From Paulinella micropora (taxonomy: Eukaryota; Cercozoa; Imbricatea; Euglyphida): a DNA stretch of 64,000 nt. Numbering within the stretch: the stretch's first letter is position 1; every line of letters starts with the position of its first letter. The stretch is from the NCBI GenBank assembly GCA_009731375.1, contig BJOX01000117.1, positions 268,311 through 332,310 of the forward strand, in the 5' to 3' direction. The notes below the pieces were generated by a model that was given only the letters and a program-made list of their open reading frames with translations, did not search any database and had not been told where the DNA came from. Made by a program: the position numbers and the translations under genes. Of the stretch, positions 27,090 to 39,294 are shown piece by piece.

Positions 27090-27129
27090 ATATCATATCA
27101 TATCATATCATATCATATCAATCTATCAC

Positions 27130-27205
<76 letters not shown>

Positions 27206-27263
27206 CAGACCCAAAGCATTACATCAGTTTGCCCGGGTATGGTACGAGTCTATCTATCTATCC

Positions 27264-27332
<69 letters not shown>

Positions 27333-27335
27333 CAG
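27005..27335. repeat. (TATC)n microsatellite intron
   Basis: TATC repeats with a short TATCA variant block; contains the exon h echo. Confidence 0.9.
27209..27236 (+). repeat. 5'-type echo of exon h
   Basis: CTACAG, then ACCCAAAGCATTACATCAGT and TTGCCCGG before GTATGG: the first 28 nt of exon h repeated upstream in the TATC intron with both splice-like borders kept. It reads PKHYISLPG in the same frame, so it could also serve as an alternative micro-exon. Confidence 0.6.
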
Positions 27336-27497
27336 ACCCAAATCATGGCATCAGTTTCCCCGGGTATGGTACGGAGTCCATCGCCATCAGCATGTTATTG
27401 ACATCGTCTCCGGCTATGGTCAGCATGTTATTGACATCGTCTCCGGCCATGGACTATGTGAGAATTTCTTCCTCTGCGTCCGCCTCCCCATGCCCGG
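27336..27497 (+). CDS. Large plus-strand gene, exon h
   Basis: 162 nt with acceptor TATCTACAG and donor GTACGT. Two leading bases complete Asp with exon g. It reads [17 protein letters not shown], then MLLTSSPAM twice (a 33-bp internal duplication), then a Ser-rich [15 protein letters not shown]. It ends in phase 1, matching exon i. Confidence 0.55.
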
Positions 27498-27514
27498 GTA
27501 CGTGATTCATGAAC

Positions 27515-27611
27515 ACTGTATGTATGTATGTATGTATGTATGTATGTATGCATGTATGTATGTATGTATTCATGCATAACTTAAACATCCGTTGTTCGAT
27601 CGCCAGAACAA

Positions 27612-27642
<31 letters not shown>

Positions 27643-27909
27643 TGTATGTATGTATGTATGTATGGATGGATGTATGGATGTATGCATGTGTGTATGTATG
27701 TTTGTAATGTATGTATGTATGTATGTATGTATGTATGCATGTGTGTATGTATGTTTGTAATAAATGTATGTATGTATGTATGTATGCATGTATGTATGTA
27801 TGTATGTATGTATGTATGTATGTAGATAACCTTAAAGCAGACGTTACTGACAACTTAGAGACAAGCAACGGTTTCGCTCTCTCTCTGTCTCTCTCTCTCT
27901 CCCTCTCTG

Positions 27910-27949
<40 letters not shown>

Positions 27950-27959
27950 CTCCCTCTCT

Positions 27960-28015
<56 letters not shown>

Positions 28016-28887
28016 NNNNNNNNNNNNNNNNNNNNNNNNNNNNNNNNNNNNNNNNNNNNNNNNNNNNNNNNNNNNNNNNNNNNNNNNNNNNNNNNNNNNN
28101 NNNNNNNNNNNNNNNNNNNNNNNNNNNNNNNNNNNNNNNNNNNNNNNNNNNNNNNNNNNNNNNNNNNNNNNNNNNNNNNNNNNNNNNNNNNNNNNNNNNN
28201 NNNNNNNNNNNNNNNNNNNNNNNNNNNNNNNNNNNNNNNNNNNNNNNNNNNNNNNNNNNNNNNNNNNNNNNNNNNNNNNNNNNNNNNNNNNNNNNNNNNN
28301 NNNNNNNNNNNNNNNNNNNNNNNNNNNNNNNNNNNNNNNNNNNNNNNNNNNNNNNNNNNNNNNNNNNNNNNNNNNNNNNNNNNNNNNNNNNNNNNNNNNN
28401 NNNNNNNNNNNNNNNNNNNNNNNNNNNNNNNNNNNNNNNNNNNNNNNNNNNNNNNNNNNNNNNNNNNNNNNNNNNNNNNNNNNNNNNNNNNNNNNNNNNN
28501 NNNNNNNNNNNNNNNNNNNNNNNNNNNNNNNNNNNNNNNNNNNNNNNNNNNNNNNNNNNNNNNNNNNNNNNNNNNNNNNNNNNNNNNNNNNNNNNNNNNN
28601 NNNNNNNNNNNNNNNNNNNNNNNNNNNNNNNNNNNNNNNNNNNNNNNNNNNNNNNNNNNNNNNNNNNNNNNNNNNNNNNNNNNNNNNNNNNNNNNNNNNN
28701 NNNNNNNNNNNNNNNNNNNNNNNNNNNNNNNNNNNNNNNNNNNNNNNNNNNNNNNNNNNNNNNNNNNNNNNNNNNNNNNNNNNNNNNNNNNNNNNNNNNN
28801 NNNNNNNNNNNNNNNNNNNNNNNNNNNNNNNNNNNNNNNNNNNNNNNNNNNNNNNNNNNNNNNNNNNNNNNNNNNNNNNNNNNNNNN

Positions 28888-28948
<61 letters not shown>

Positions 28949-29152
28949 GCTCTCTCTCTCTTTCTAGCTTTCTTTCCCCCCTTTTTTTTTCTTTTTTAAC
29001 TTTTGAAAGCATTCATCGAATTTCATGTAATATACATGTATGCTATATATATATATATACATATATAATGATATATATATATATATATATGCTGTATATA
29101 TATATGCATATATATATATATATATGCACATGCACATGTATGTTTGCTGCAG
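27515..29152. repeat. (TATG)n, (TC)n and (AT)n tracts with 872-N gap
   Basis: Simple repeats around the gap 28016-28887. Confidence 0.95.
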
Positions 29153-29192
29153 AAATTGTGGCAGCGCCACCGGTACCAGATACACCTGACAG

Positions 29193-29227
<35 letters not shown>

Positions 29228-29303
29228 TATGCAGATGTACATGTATGCTAGTGCAGACATTGTGGCGGTGGCAGTTGTATATATATATATATATATATGT
29301 ATA

Positions 29304-29362
<59 letters not shown>

Positions 29363-29410
29363 ATATATATGTTGCTGCAGACACTGGAACGGTGGCACTA
29401 GTATATATAT
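29153..29410 (+). repeat. Three 5'-type echoes of exon i in (AT)n
   Basis: Copies start after TGCAG at 29153, 29257 and 29381. They read [21 protein letters not shown] and TGTVALV in the same phase as exon i, then dissolve into AT repeats. Confidence 0.65.
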
Positions 29411-29415
29411 ATTTA

Positions 29416-29462
<47 letters not shown>

Positions 29463-29483
29463 GTACATGTATGCTTGCTGCAG

Positions 29484-29560
29484 ACACTGTGGTGGTACCG
29501 GTGGCACTTGTACCAGATACACCTGACAGCAACAGATACGAACACTACACAGAACTTCAG
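29484..29560 (+). CDS. Large plus-strand gene, exon i (before the membrane segment)
   Basis: 77 nt with acceptor ATGCTTGCTGCAG and donor GTTATC. Two leading bases complete Asp with exon h; it reads [15 protein letters not shown] then [10 protein letters not shown] and ends in phase 0, matching exon j. It is the only copy in this array that has both borders. Confidence 0.6.
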
Positions 29561-29576
29561 GTTATCTTGTCTGTCT

Positions 29577-29577
29577 G

Positions 29578-29650
<73 letters not shown>

Positions 29651-29708
29651 ACCAGCACCTGACAGCAACAGATACGAACACTACACAGAACTTCAGGTTA
29701 TCTTGTCC

Positions 29709-29784
<76 letters not shown>
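29577..29784 (+). repeat. (TATC)n with one 3'-type echo of exon i
   Basis: At 29655-29695 the exon end (CACCTGACAGCAACAGATAC through CTTCAG) and the donor GTTATCTTGT are repeated inside TATC repeats. Confidence 0.75.
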
Positions 29785-30193
29785 GTGGGTGTGCTGGGTG
29801 CCTTATGTGTGCCTAGCCATACGCCTATAAGTCACATGCCGAAATAGCGACGGGAAGCACAATCCTGTTCCCTCAGGGTGCCCTTTCTCGCTTGTTGAGC
29901 CCGGAATAAAACCCACAGTGCTCTGTCGGTTTATACTAGACTGTCGAACAGTCTCGAAACTCCATCTGCTTACTGGGCCCTCTGTAATGGAGGTGGGAGC
30001 TCGTTCTGCAAGGGGCGCTTATGGAACGAGCCCTGGCCCCGCCTGGTACTAGGGAGCTTTGGTATCGCCTGTATCAGTCCCTTCCGTGCAAACATCACGG
30101 CTTAGCTGGGCATCGGGTTAATACTTTACCCACAGACTTCCTTGGTTGACGAAATCAGAAGCTCCTTTTTTCTGACATTAGTCGATATCTCAT
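29785..30193 (+). mobile_element. Repeat family A copy (LINE 3' end)
   Basis: Enters from (TATC)n at GTGGGTGTGCTGGGTGCC and ends at the common 3' junction GATATCTCATC followed by (TATT/CATC)n. Nearly identical to 31326-31723. Confidence 0.8.
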
Positions 30194-30248
30194 CTATTTA
30201 TCCATCCACCCATCCATCCATCCATCCGTCCATCCGTCCATCTATCTA

Positions 30249-30288
<40 letters not shown>

Positions 30289-30316
30289 ATATCTATATAT
30301 CTATATATCTAGCTAG

Positions 30317-30367
<51 letters not shown>

Positions 30368-30396
30368 CACTATCTATCTACACTATCTATCTATCC

Positions 30397-30456
<60 letters not shown>

Positions 30457-30457
30457 G

Positions 30458-30507
<50 letters not shown>

Positions 30508-30571
30508 CATCCATCCATCCATCCATCTATCTATCTATCTATCTATCTGTCTGTCTGTCTNNNNNNNNNNT

Positions 30572-30637
<66 letters not shown>

Positions 30638-30647
30638 NNNNNNNNNN
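30194..30647. repeat. (TATC)n/(CATC)n with two 10-N gaps
   Basis: Gaps at 30561-30570 and 30638-30647. Confidence 0.95.
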
Positions 30648-31162
30648 CATTGTCAACCCGGATTCCACCCACAGTGTGGACGCCGAGACATACTCTCATT
30701 TCGTCCAAGAAGTACCCCGAAAGAACCAATCGAAAGAAGAAAGCACCTGATTTTGCCATCAACACCAAGCGTATGGAAAGACATTGAAGAACTCCAATCC
30801 GCCCTCCCTCTCATCCTCCCCTTATCTCTCATCCTGCATTCCGTCATAGCCGTCCAGTGTTGCATAGCCCGGGCTAGGTCCCTTCGGGGGTTTAGGCCTT
30901 TACACAATGTCATCATTGTAGCTTGCGCAAGCTTACGGTGCTCAAAACACTTGGACTAACGGCTTCCTTTTCTTTCTCTTCTTCCTTATCCTCCCACTCT
31001 CCATTCCTAGATTGCCTTTTTCTTCAACGTCCTTCCTCCTCTTCTTTTTCCAGAACACAGTCTACCCGTGATTCCCATCCCGGACACATGCACAGTACAC
31101 AAATTATTGTTTGATGTGAAACTGCGTTCCTTTGCAAGGACTACATTCCTTTGCGACATCTC

Positions 31163-31164
<2 letters not shown>
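30648..31164 (+). mobile_element. Repeat family B copy with THSVDAETYSHF peptide
   Basis: Starts at a gap. A frame reads IVNPDSTHSVDAETYSHF and stops at about 30750. After that comes a 100-bp segment also partly present at 6010-6050, then the family B 3' region ending CTTTGCGACATCTCATC. This shows that the peptide belongs to a LINE-associated ORF 3' end different from the endonuclease ORF at 33162-34343. Confidence 0.65.
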
Positions 31165-31215
<51 letters not shown>

Positions 31216-31239
31216 ATCTATCTTATCTATCTATCTATC

Positions 31240-31303
<64 letters not shown>

Positions 31304-31325
31304 ATATCTATCTATCTATCTATCT
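31165..31325. repeat. (TATC)n microsatellite
   Basis: Separates two LINE 3' ends. Confidence 0.95.
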
Positions 31326-31723
31326 GGTGCCTTATGTGTGCCTAGCCATACGCCTATAAGTCACATGCCGAAATAGCGACGGGAAGCACAATCCTGTTCC
31401 CTCAGGGTGCCCTTTCTCGCTTGTTGAGCCCGGAATAAAACCCACAGTGCTCTGTCGGTTTATACTAGACTGTCGAACAGTCTCGAAACTCCATCTGCTT
31501 ACTGGGTCCTCTGTAATGGAGGTGGGAGCTCGTTCTGCAAGGGGCGCTTATGGAACGAGCCCTGGCCCCGCCTGGTACTAGGGAGCTTTGGTATCGCCTG
31601 TATCAGTCCCTTCCGTGCAAACATCACGGCTTAGCTGGGCATCGGGTTAATACTTTACCCACAGACTTCCTTGGTTGACGAAATCAGAAGCTCCTTTTTT
31701 CTGACATTAGTCGATATCTCATC
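31326..31723 (+). mobile_element. Repeat family A copy (LINE 3' end)
   Basis: 5'-truncated at GGTGCCTTATGTGTGCC; 3' junction GATATCTCATC then (TATC)n. Confidence 0.8.
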
Positions 31724-31751
31724 TATCTATCTATCTATCTATCTAGCTAGA

Positions 31752-31799
<48 letters not shown>

Positions 31800-31800
31800 C

Positions 31801-31869
<69 letters not shown>

Positions 31870-31888
31870 ATCTATCTATCTTGTCTAC

Positions 31889-31943
<55 letters not shown>

Positions 31944-31957
31944 ATCTATCTATCTTG

Positions 31958-31997
<40 letters not shown>

Positions 31998-32004
31998 GAT
32001 AGAT

Positions 32005-32044
<40 letters not shown>

Positions 32045-32069
32045 CCTATCTATCTACCTATCTATCTAC

Positions 32070-32126
<57 letters not shown>

Positions 32127-32188
32127 GTGATGCTGAGAGCATTGATCCTTGCATATTTGGGATTGTTCTTTAAGAATATGTCAAGGTG

Positions 32189-32224
<36 letters not shown>

Positions 32225-32238
32225 TAGATAAATAAATG

Positions 32239-32294
<56 letters not shown>

Positions 32295-32379
32295 TAGATA
32301 AATAGATAGATAAATAGATAGATAGATATATAGATAGATAGATATTCATAGATATAGATAGATATATAAAGATAGATAC

Positions 32380-32441
<62 letters not shown>

Positions 32442-32477
32442 TTAGATATGGATAAATAGATAGATAGATAGATAGAC

Positions 32478-32510
<33 letters not shown>

Positions 32511-32519
32511 CATAGATAG

Positions 32520-32601
<82 letters not shown>

Positions 32602-32748
32602 GGATAGTTGGATAGGTAGGTAGGTAGATGGATAGATAAAAGATTGAATACGCGCCAGTACATGCATATGAACGACTGACCCGTCAACATTATTTTACTA
32701 CATCTAGACTAATAACTAGGTGGATCTGTCTTTCTATCTATCAGTCTT

Positions 32749-32809
<61 letters not shown>

Positions 32810-32901
32810 TCTATCTATCTATTTTACTACATCTAGACTAATAACTAGGTGGATCTGTATCTTTCTATCTATCAGTCTTTCTATCTCTGTATCTATCTCT
32901 G

Positions 32902-32948
<47 letters not shown>

Positions 32949-32965
32949 ATCTATCTATCTATCTC

Positions 32966-33010
<45 letters not shown>

Positions 33011-33087
33011 TTTACTACATCTAGACTAATAACTAGGTGGATCTGTATCTTTCTATCTATCAGTCTTTCTATCTCTCTATCTATCTC

Positions 33088-33160
<73 letters not shown>
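31724..33160. repeat. (TATC)n/(GATA)n with an interspersed 60-bp unit
   Basis: At 32126-32175 a piece (GTGATGCTGAGAGCATTGAT) matches 38277-38322 inverted. A unit TTTTACTACATCTAGACTAA ... GGTGGATCTGTATCTTTC recurs at about 32691, 32821 and 33008, and again at 34677, 34827, 35147, 36522 and 36724. Confidence 0.85.
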
Positions 33161-33161
<1 letters not shown>

Positions 33162-34656
33162 GGACTTCAAATCAACCTTGCTCAAATGCTGAAGTACTGC
33201 CCAGATAAACACCTCTCGTCCATCTATGCGATGAACCTGACGAAACACGAAACGTTTCGAACTATCTGGAAACCAGAGCCTGTGCTCGAAAAGCTTGAGG
33301 CACAAGTTGATTTTGAATTCAAACATCGAGGCCAATCCGATCATCTCGGACTTGGCCATGGTCGCTACCCAAAAGAACATTCCATCACAGACCGCAAAGA
33401 CAGGATTTTAGAATTAGCTGCTGAGACAATACTTGAGACAGCCACAGTGCATGATATGGACAAAGCCATGCAAGGGTGCTTTCTTCGTTTTGAAGACGCA
33501 TGCCCCTTTGACCCCTCCTGGACTCGCCTCATCGGAACCCGTAATCCCCGTTTAATCTCTTGGGTCATCAACGCAAGCACAAACTCGGTTATTACCCCCG
33601 ACCTTAGACGTCTGTGGGGAATCATTCCCAACAACAAGTGTGCTCTCTGTTCTGGTCAAGCACATTTATGTCACATCCTCTCCGGTTGCCATGTTGCCCT
33701 CAAACAAGGCCGTTATACCTGGCGTCACGACTCTGTGCTCTGCACTATTGAAGCTCCCCTTCAAAAACACATCGAGAGCCATAACAAACGCTCCCCTGTA
33801 GACCAAAATGAATCAAAGTCTATGTTTGTGAAAGAGGGCGAGCAGAAGCCTAAGAGACAGTCATTTCATCGACCATCCCTGCTTGACACTGCAAACGATT
33901 GGCAACTCCAAACCCAATACACCGGTTCTGAGCAAGCCTTTCCTGTCCACATTTGTGTCACTGACCTCCGCCCCGATATCGTTGTCTGGTCACTGTCTAC
34001 CAAGATATGTATTCTGATCGAGCTAACGTGCCCGGTCGAGGAAAACATCCTTGACGCACGAGCCTACAAGACCAACCGATACAACAAGCTCAAATCTCAA
34101 ATCGAGGACAACGGATGGACCTGCCACCTTCGACCAATCGAATGCGGGGCTCGCGGCATGGTATCGTTCTCTGTTCATCGATGTTTCCGCGCCTTGGGTT
34201 TTTCCCATCCCCAATCCAAATCCCTTTGCTTCAAGCTATCCTCCTGCGTAGCTCGTTGCTCTTTTGCGATTTATCGCTCCTGTGCAGTCAAAAATTGGAC
34301 TAATCTTCCTCTAGTCCGTATTGGTGACTGCATTCCATCATAGCCGTCCAGTGTTGCATAGCCCGGGCTAGGTCCCTGCGGGGGTTTAGGCCTCATACAA
34401 TGTCATCATTGTAGCTTGCGCAAGCTTACGGTGCTCAAAACACTTGGACTAACGGCTTCCTTTTCTTTCTCTTCTTCCTTATCCTCCCACTCTCCATTCC
34501 TAGATTGCCTTTTTCTTCAACGTCCTTCCTCCTCTTCTTTTTCCAGAACACAGTCTACCCGTGATTCCCATCCCGGACACATGCACAGTACACCTATTAT
34601 TGTTTGATGTGAAACTGCGTTCCTTTGCAAGGACTACATTCCTTTGCGACATCTCA
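33161..34656 (+). mobile_element. 5'-truncated LINE of the RLE class (family B)
   Basis: A unit bounded by TATC repeats at both ends. It contains the C-terminal ORF (33162-34343) and about 310 bp of 3' non-coding sequence, ending CTTTGCGACATCTCATC before (TATC)n. The RT part is absent through 5' truncation. Truncated relatives are at 5691-6051, 30648-31164, 34720-34806, 35764-36082 and 39338-39917. Confidence 0.8.
33162..34343 (+). CDS. Non-LTR retrotransposon C-terminus: zinc motif and restriction-like endonuclease
   Basis: An open frame of 393 codons with no internal start needed, ending in TAG after RIGDCIPS. A CCHC motif (CALCSGQAHLCHILSGC) is followed by ALKQGRYTWRHDSVL, a hallmark of RLE-type LINEs (R2, NeSL, CRE and relatives). 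Further on PDIVVWSLSTKICILIELTC gives the PD...(D/E)L core of the PD-(D/E)xK endonuclease, which nicks the target for target-primed reverse transcription. The thumb and RT domains are lost. The frame has no stops, so the insertion is probably recent, but it cannot transpose by itself. Confidence 0.8.
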   Translation, partial: GLQINLAQMLKYCPDKHLSSIYAMNLTKHETFRTIWKPEPVLEKLEAQVDFEFKHRGQSDHLGLGHGRYPKEHSITDRKDRILELAAETILETATVHDMDKAMQGCFLRFEDACPFDPSWTRLIGTRNPRLISWVINASTNSVITPDLRRLWGIIPNNKCALCSGQAHLCHILSGCHVALKQGRYTWRHDSVLCTIEAPLQKHIESHNKRSPVDQNESKSMFVKEGEQKPKRQSFHRPSLLDTANDWQLQTQYTGSEQAFPVHICVTDLRPDIVVWSLSTKICILIELTCPVEENILDARAYKTNRYNKLKSQIEDNGWTCHLRPIECGARGMVSFSVHRCFRALGFSHPQSKSLCFKLSSCVARCSFAIYRSCAVKNWTNLPLVRIGDCIPS

Positions 34657-34891
34657 TCTATCTATCTATCTATCTATTTTACTACATCTAGACTAATAAC
34701 TAGGTGGATCTTTCTATGTATCCCGGACACATGCACAGTACACAAATACTGTTTGATGTGAAACTGCGTTCCTTTGCAAGGACTACATTCCTTTGCGACA
34801 TCTCATCTATCTATCTATCTATCTATTTTACTACATCTAGACTAATAACTAGGTGGATCTTTCTATGTATCTATCTATCTATCTATCTATA

Positions 34892-34954
<63 letters not shown>

Positions 34955-34983
34955 ATATCTATCTATCTATCTATCTATCTATA

Positions 34984-35014
<31 letters not shown>

Positions 35015-35033
35015 TTTTCTGTGTATCTGTCCA

Positions 35034-35104
<71 letters not shown>

Positions 35105-35175
35105 CTCTAACTATCTATCTATCTATCTATCTATTTATTTTACTACATCTAGACTAAAAACTGGATGTAAATCTG

Positions 35176-35227
<52 letters not shown>
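34657..35227. repeat. (TATC)n with interspersed units and a short LINE end
   Basis: Contains an 87-bp family B 3' end at 34720-34806 and three copies of the TTTTACTACATCTAGACTAA unit. Confidence 0.85.
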
Positions 35228-35682
35228 CGGGGGGGATGCAGAGGGCCAGCTGCGCAGTGCTCCGGCCTAAAACCAAACCCTCTATAATGACGATTTTGTG
35301 TCCGCCGTTAATCGCGCGCAGCGCAAGGGCTAAACAGGCAACCAACTCCTGACCAGGGCTTGACGAAGTCGGGGCGTGATGCAAAGGGTTGATGAAGTCG
35401 GGGTTGTAGAAGGTAACTCACAACGAGCGTGAACTCCTGAAACCTCGGCTTACAGACTCATCATCTCCTTATGGCACACGCCCCTGGGGAGTGTTCTAGT
35501 GTTGTCCCGTATAGTTCAAAAAGGGCTCGGCTACCTTTCGGCTTGAACTGGGCACAGACACCAACCACAGCGAGACAGTGGTTGGTGTGCAGCTTGGCCG
35601 GTGCTGAAAGTTCTTGTCCGGGGGTAGTATAGGAGGCAATTGCTTTTCAAGCTAAGCCACGCCCATAGATTAAACAAACATA
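35228..35682 (+). mobile_element. Unrecognised element segment, possible LINE 5' end
   Basis: A unique 450-bp block flanked by TATC repeats. It begins with a run of G, then ATGCAGAGGGCCAGCTGCGC, and contains AAACCAAACCCTCTATAATG; it has no long frame. A G-run start and a GC-rich 5' leader would suit the 5' untranslated region of an RLE-type LINE, but I see no junction to coding sequence. Confidence 0.35.
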
Positions 35683-35692
35683 TCTATCTATA

Positions 35693-35763
<71 letters not shown>

Positions 35764-36082
35764 ATGCCACCTTCGACCAATCGAATGCGGGGCTCGCGGC
35801 ATCTATCTATCTATCTATATGCCACCTTCGACCAATCGAATGCGGGGCTCGCGGCTTGGTATCGTTCTCTGTTCATCGATGTTTCCGCGCCTTGTTTTTC
35901 ACATCCCCAATCCAAATCTCTTTCCTTCAAGCTATCGTCCTGCGTAGCTCGTTGCTTTTTTGCGATCTATCGCTCCTGTGCAGTCAAAAATTGGACTAAT
36001 CTTCCTCTAGTCCGTATCGGTGACTGCATTCCATCATAGCCGTCCAGTGTTGCATAGCCCGGGCTAGGTCCCTTCGGGGGTT
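35764..36082 (+). mobile_element. Repeat family B fragments, cut by gap
   Basis: A 40-bp piece (35764-35803) and a longer one (35819-36082) both begin at GCCACCTTCGACCAATCGAA, the C-terminal codons of the RLE ORF. The longer reads VSFSVHRCFRA and runs to the ORF stop and into 3' sequence before the gap 36083-36092. Confidence 0.7.
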
Positions 36083-36117
36083 NNNNNNNNNNCTATCTAT
36101 CTATCTATCTATATACT

Positions 36118-36472
36118 CGAAATAGCGATGGGAAGCACAATCCTGTTCCCTCAGGGTGCCCTTTCTCGCTTGTTGAGCCCGGAATAAAACCCACAGTGCT
36201 CTGTCGGTTTATACTAGCTTGTCGAACAGTCTCGAAACTCCATCTGCTTACTGGGTCCTCTGTAATGAAGGTGGGAGCTCGTTCTGCAAGGGGCGCTTAT
36301 GGAACGAGCCCTGGCCCCGCCTGGTACTAGGGAGATTTGGTATCGCCTGTATCAGGCCCTTCCGTGCAAACATCACGGCTTAGCTGGGCATCGGGTTAAT
36401 ACTTTACCCACAGACTTCCTTGGTTGACGAAATCAGAAGCTCCTTTTTTCTGACATTAGTCGATATCTCATC
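36118..36472 (+). mobile_element. Repeat family A copy (LINE 3' end)
   Basis: 5'-truncated at CGAAATAGCGATGGG; the common 3' junction GATATCTCATC precedes (TATC)n. Confidence 0.8.
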
Positions 36473-36571
36473 TATCTCTCTACCTCTCTATCTATCTATC
36501 TATCTATCTATCTACTTTACTACGCTAGACTAATAACTAGGTGGATCTGTATCTTTCTATCTATCAGTCTT

Positions 36572-36610
<39 letters not shown>

Positions 36611-36814
36611 CTCTATCTATCTCTCTATCTATCTCTCTATCTATCTCTCTATCTATCTATCTACCTATCTATCTATCTATCTATTTATATATCTATCTAT
36701 CTTTCTATCTATCTATCTATTTTATTTTACTACATCTAGACTAATATTAATAACTAGGTGAATCTGTATCTTTCTATCTATCAGTCTTTCTATCTATCTA
36801 TCTCTATCTATCTT

Positions 36815-36851
<37 letters not shown>

Positions 36852-36875
36852 TCTATCTATCTATTTATCTATCTT

Positions 36876-36954
<79 letters not shown>

Positions 36955-37189
36955 GTGTGTCTGTGCTAGTCTAAGTCTTTCTTCACGCCATCAGGGCTGG
37001 TGATAGTACGTACATACATACATGCATACATACATACATACATACATACATACATACATACATGCATGCATACATACATAACAGCGTGCAAACATTGTCA
37101 AGCATACATACATGCATACATATATGCATACATACATACATACATACATACCTACATAGTATTACATACATACATACATACATACACAG
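36473..37189. repeat. (TATC)n and (CATA)n tracts
   Basis: Ends in CATACATACACAG, the acceptor of the membrane-segment exon. Two copies of the 60-bp interspersed unit lie at 36522 and 36724. Confidence 0.9.
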
Positions 37190-37276
37190 GTGGCGCTGGT
37201 CAGCGTGTTGATGTGTTTGCTACTGTGTGTGTTGGGGCTGTTTTGGAAAATGCACCGGCACCAACAACAACTGGAG
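37190..37276 (+). CDS. Large plus-strand gene, exon j: membrane segment
   Basis: 87 nt, phase 0 at both ends, with acceptor CATACATACACAG and donor GTCAAA. It encodes VALVSVLMCLLLCVLGLFW then KMHRHQQQLE: an uninterrupted hydrophobic helix of about 19 residues followed by basic residues, as in a stop-transfer segment. The phase closes on both sides (exon i ends TELQ; exon k begins EQALEVK). I infer a single-pass protein with the polar C-terminal part in the cytoplasm. Confidence 0.6.
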
Positions 37277-37282
37277 GTCAAA

Positions 37283-37284
<2 letters not shown>

Positions 37285-37335
<51 letters not shown>

Positions 37336-37650
37336 GATCGATCGATCGATCTATCGATCTATCGATCGATCGATCTATCGATCTATCGATCTACCGATCT
37401 ACCTATCTACTAACAACTGGAGGTCAAAAGTCAAAGGAAAGGAAAGGAAAGGAAAGGAAAGGAAAGGAAAGGAGAAGAGAGGAGAGGAGAGGAGAGGAGA
37501 AGAAAGGAAAGGAAAGGAAAGGAACTCGAAGGAAAGGAAAGGAAAGGAAAGGAAAGGAGAGGAAAGGAGAGTAAAGGAAAGGAAAGGAGAGTAAAGGAAA
37601 GGAAAGGAGAGTAAAGGAAAGGAAAGGAAAGGAAAGGAAAGGAAATTGAT
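37285..37650 (+). repeat. (TATC)n, (GATC)n, (GGAAA)n with 3'-type echo of exon j
   Basis: At about 37411-37428 ACAACTGGAGGTCAAA repeats the end of exon j and its donor. A GGAAA pentanucleotide tract follows. Confidence 0.8.
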
Positions 37651-37959
37651 CTTGCATCGATAATAGTAACCGTTGTACAAGGCATACCATACATTGTCTA
37701 CAAAAATATGCACAAGCTGATAGAAATTGTGTGCATGTGTGTATGTCTGTGTGTGTGTGTGTTTGTGTGTGTTTGTCTGTGTGTTTGTCTGTGTATGTGT
37801 GTATGTGATTGATGTTTTTATAGAAAGAAATTGCACGTGGGTCACAGAAAGCAGCCTCTAATCCACAGGTAACATTCGTGTACCTCCACTAAAGAAAAAA
37901 TGAAAGAAGAAAAGTTATTATGGACAGAGATGAGGCATGATTTGTTTCAATTCGCAATA

Positions 37960-37973
37960 ATAACAGCAACAGC

Positions 37974-38016
<43 letters not shown>

Positions 38017-38209
38017 TCAACAACAGAAGCAGCAGCAGCAACAACAACAACAACAACAGCAACAGCAGCAGCTGCAGCAACAAAAACAACAGCAACAGCA
38101 ACAGCAGCAACAACGACTTTAACTACAACTTCAAACGAGCGGAATCCGTCAATGCATTATGTCTTTTCCATCCAATCCAATCCAATCCAATCCAATCCAA
38201 TCCAATCCA

Positions 38210-38215
<6 letters not shown>
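37960..38215. repeat. (CAA)n, (CAG)n and (CCAAT)n tracts
   Basis: Trinucleotide CAA/CAG repeats to about 38120, then (CCAAT)n at 38170-38212. Open frames here lack splice borders. Confidence 0.85.
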
Positions 38216-38253
<38 letters not shown>

Positions 38254-38318
38254 CCGCCTTAGTCACTAGTGATGATAAAAACCCCAAATGTACAGGCATC
38301 AATGCTCTCAGCATCACC

Positions 38319-38392
<74 letters not shown>

Positions 38393-38393
38393 G

Positions 38394-38452
<59 letters not shown>

Positions 38453-38455
38453 GTT
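38216..38455. repeat. (TATC)n/(GATA)n with LINE-like fragment
   Basis: The fragment 38255-38322 matches 32126-32175 in inverse orientation. Confidence 0.85.
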
Positions 38456-38472
38456 CACATTGTGTGGGGCAG

Positions 38473-38635
38473 GAGCAAGCTCTGGAAGTCAAGGCACAAT
38501 CCACGGAAGCGCGTGCGACGGCTGAAGCACGTGGCACAGCAGCGAGCACGTGCACGTCCCTGAGTCAGACGGACTCTCCACCAGTCAGCGCGGAGGAGAA
38601 GCCCAGCACGCTAGATCGGGAAGGGGGGCCGGCAG
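38473..38635 (+). CDS. Large plus-strand gene, exon k
   Basis: 163 nt with acceptor TGTGTGGGGCAG and donor GTCTAT. It reads EQALEVKAQSTEARATAEAR then a Ser/Thr/Pro-rich TSLSQTDSPPVSAEEKPST. It starts in phase 0 from exon j and ends in phase 1, matching exon l. Polar, probably disordered and cytoplasmic. Confidence 0.6.
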
Positions 38636-38859
38636 GTCTATCAATATTATTATTATTCACACGAGGCCATATCTTAGACTTGGAATTTGCTTTCGACAAA
38701 TTTTACGTATATATCGAAGCATTCTTGCATAGTAAAAACTGTTCTTTTATTATTACTCGTAGAAGACATCCAGCGTTGTAAGAGTGGAATGATGATGATG
38801 ATTATTCATAAACATATTGAGATGGTAAACTAAGTGTATTGAATGATTGATATTGTACA

Positions 38860-39140
38860 TTGTTTGAAAACAAGATATGTCAACACACATATACACACAC
38901 AATATACTCTATATCCGTATATGTGTATATACCATAAGCATATATATATATATATATTATATATATATATATGTGTGTGTGTGTGTATTTTTATGTATAT
39001 ATATATGTATGTATATGTATATGTATATTATATATATATATTTATATATATACATATATGTATATATATATGTATATTATAAATATATATAAATATGTAC
39101 ATGTATATATGTCTAGAAAAAATATATATATATATATATT
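38860..39140. repeat. (AT)n-rich tract
   Basis: TATA and TATG repeats; no gene is seen. Confidence 0.9.
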
Positions 39141-39147
39141 GGAGAAG

Positions 39148-39208
39148 CCCACCACACCGTGAAGGGGCAAGAAAGGCAGGCAGCGTAATAACAATCTATC
39201 TATCTGTC

Positions 39209-39294
<86 letters not shown>

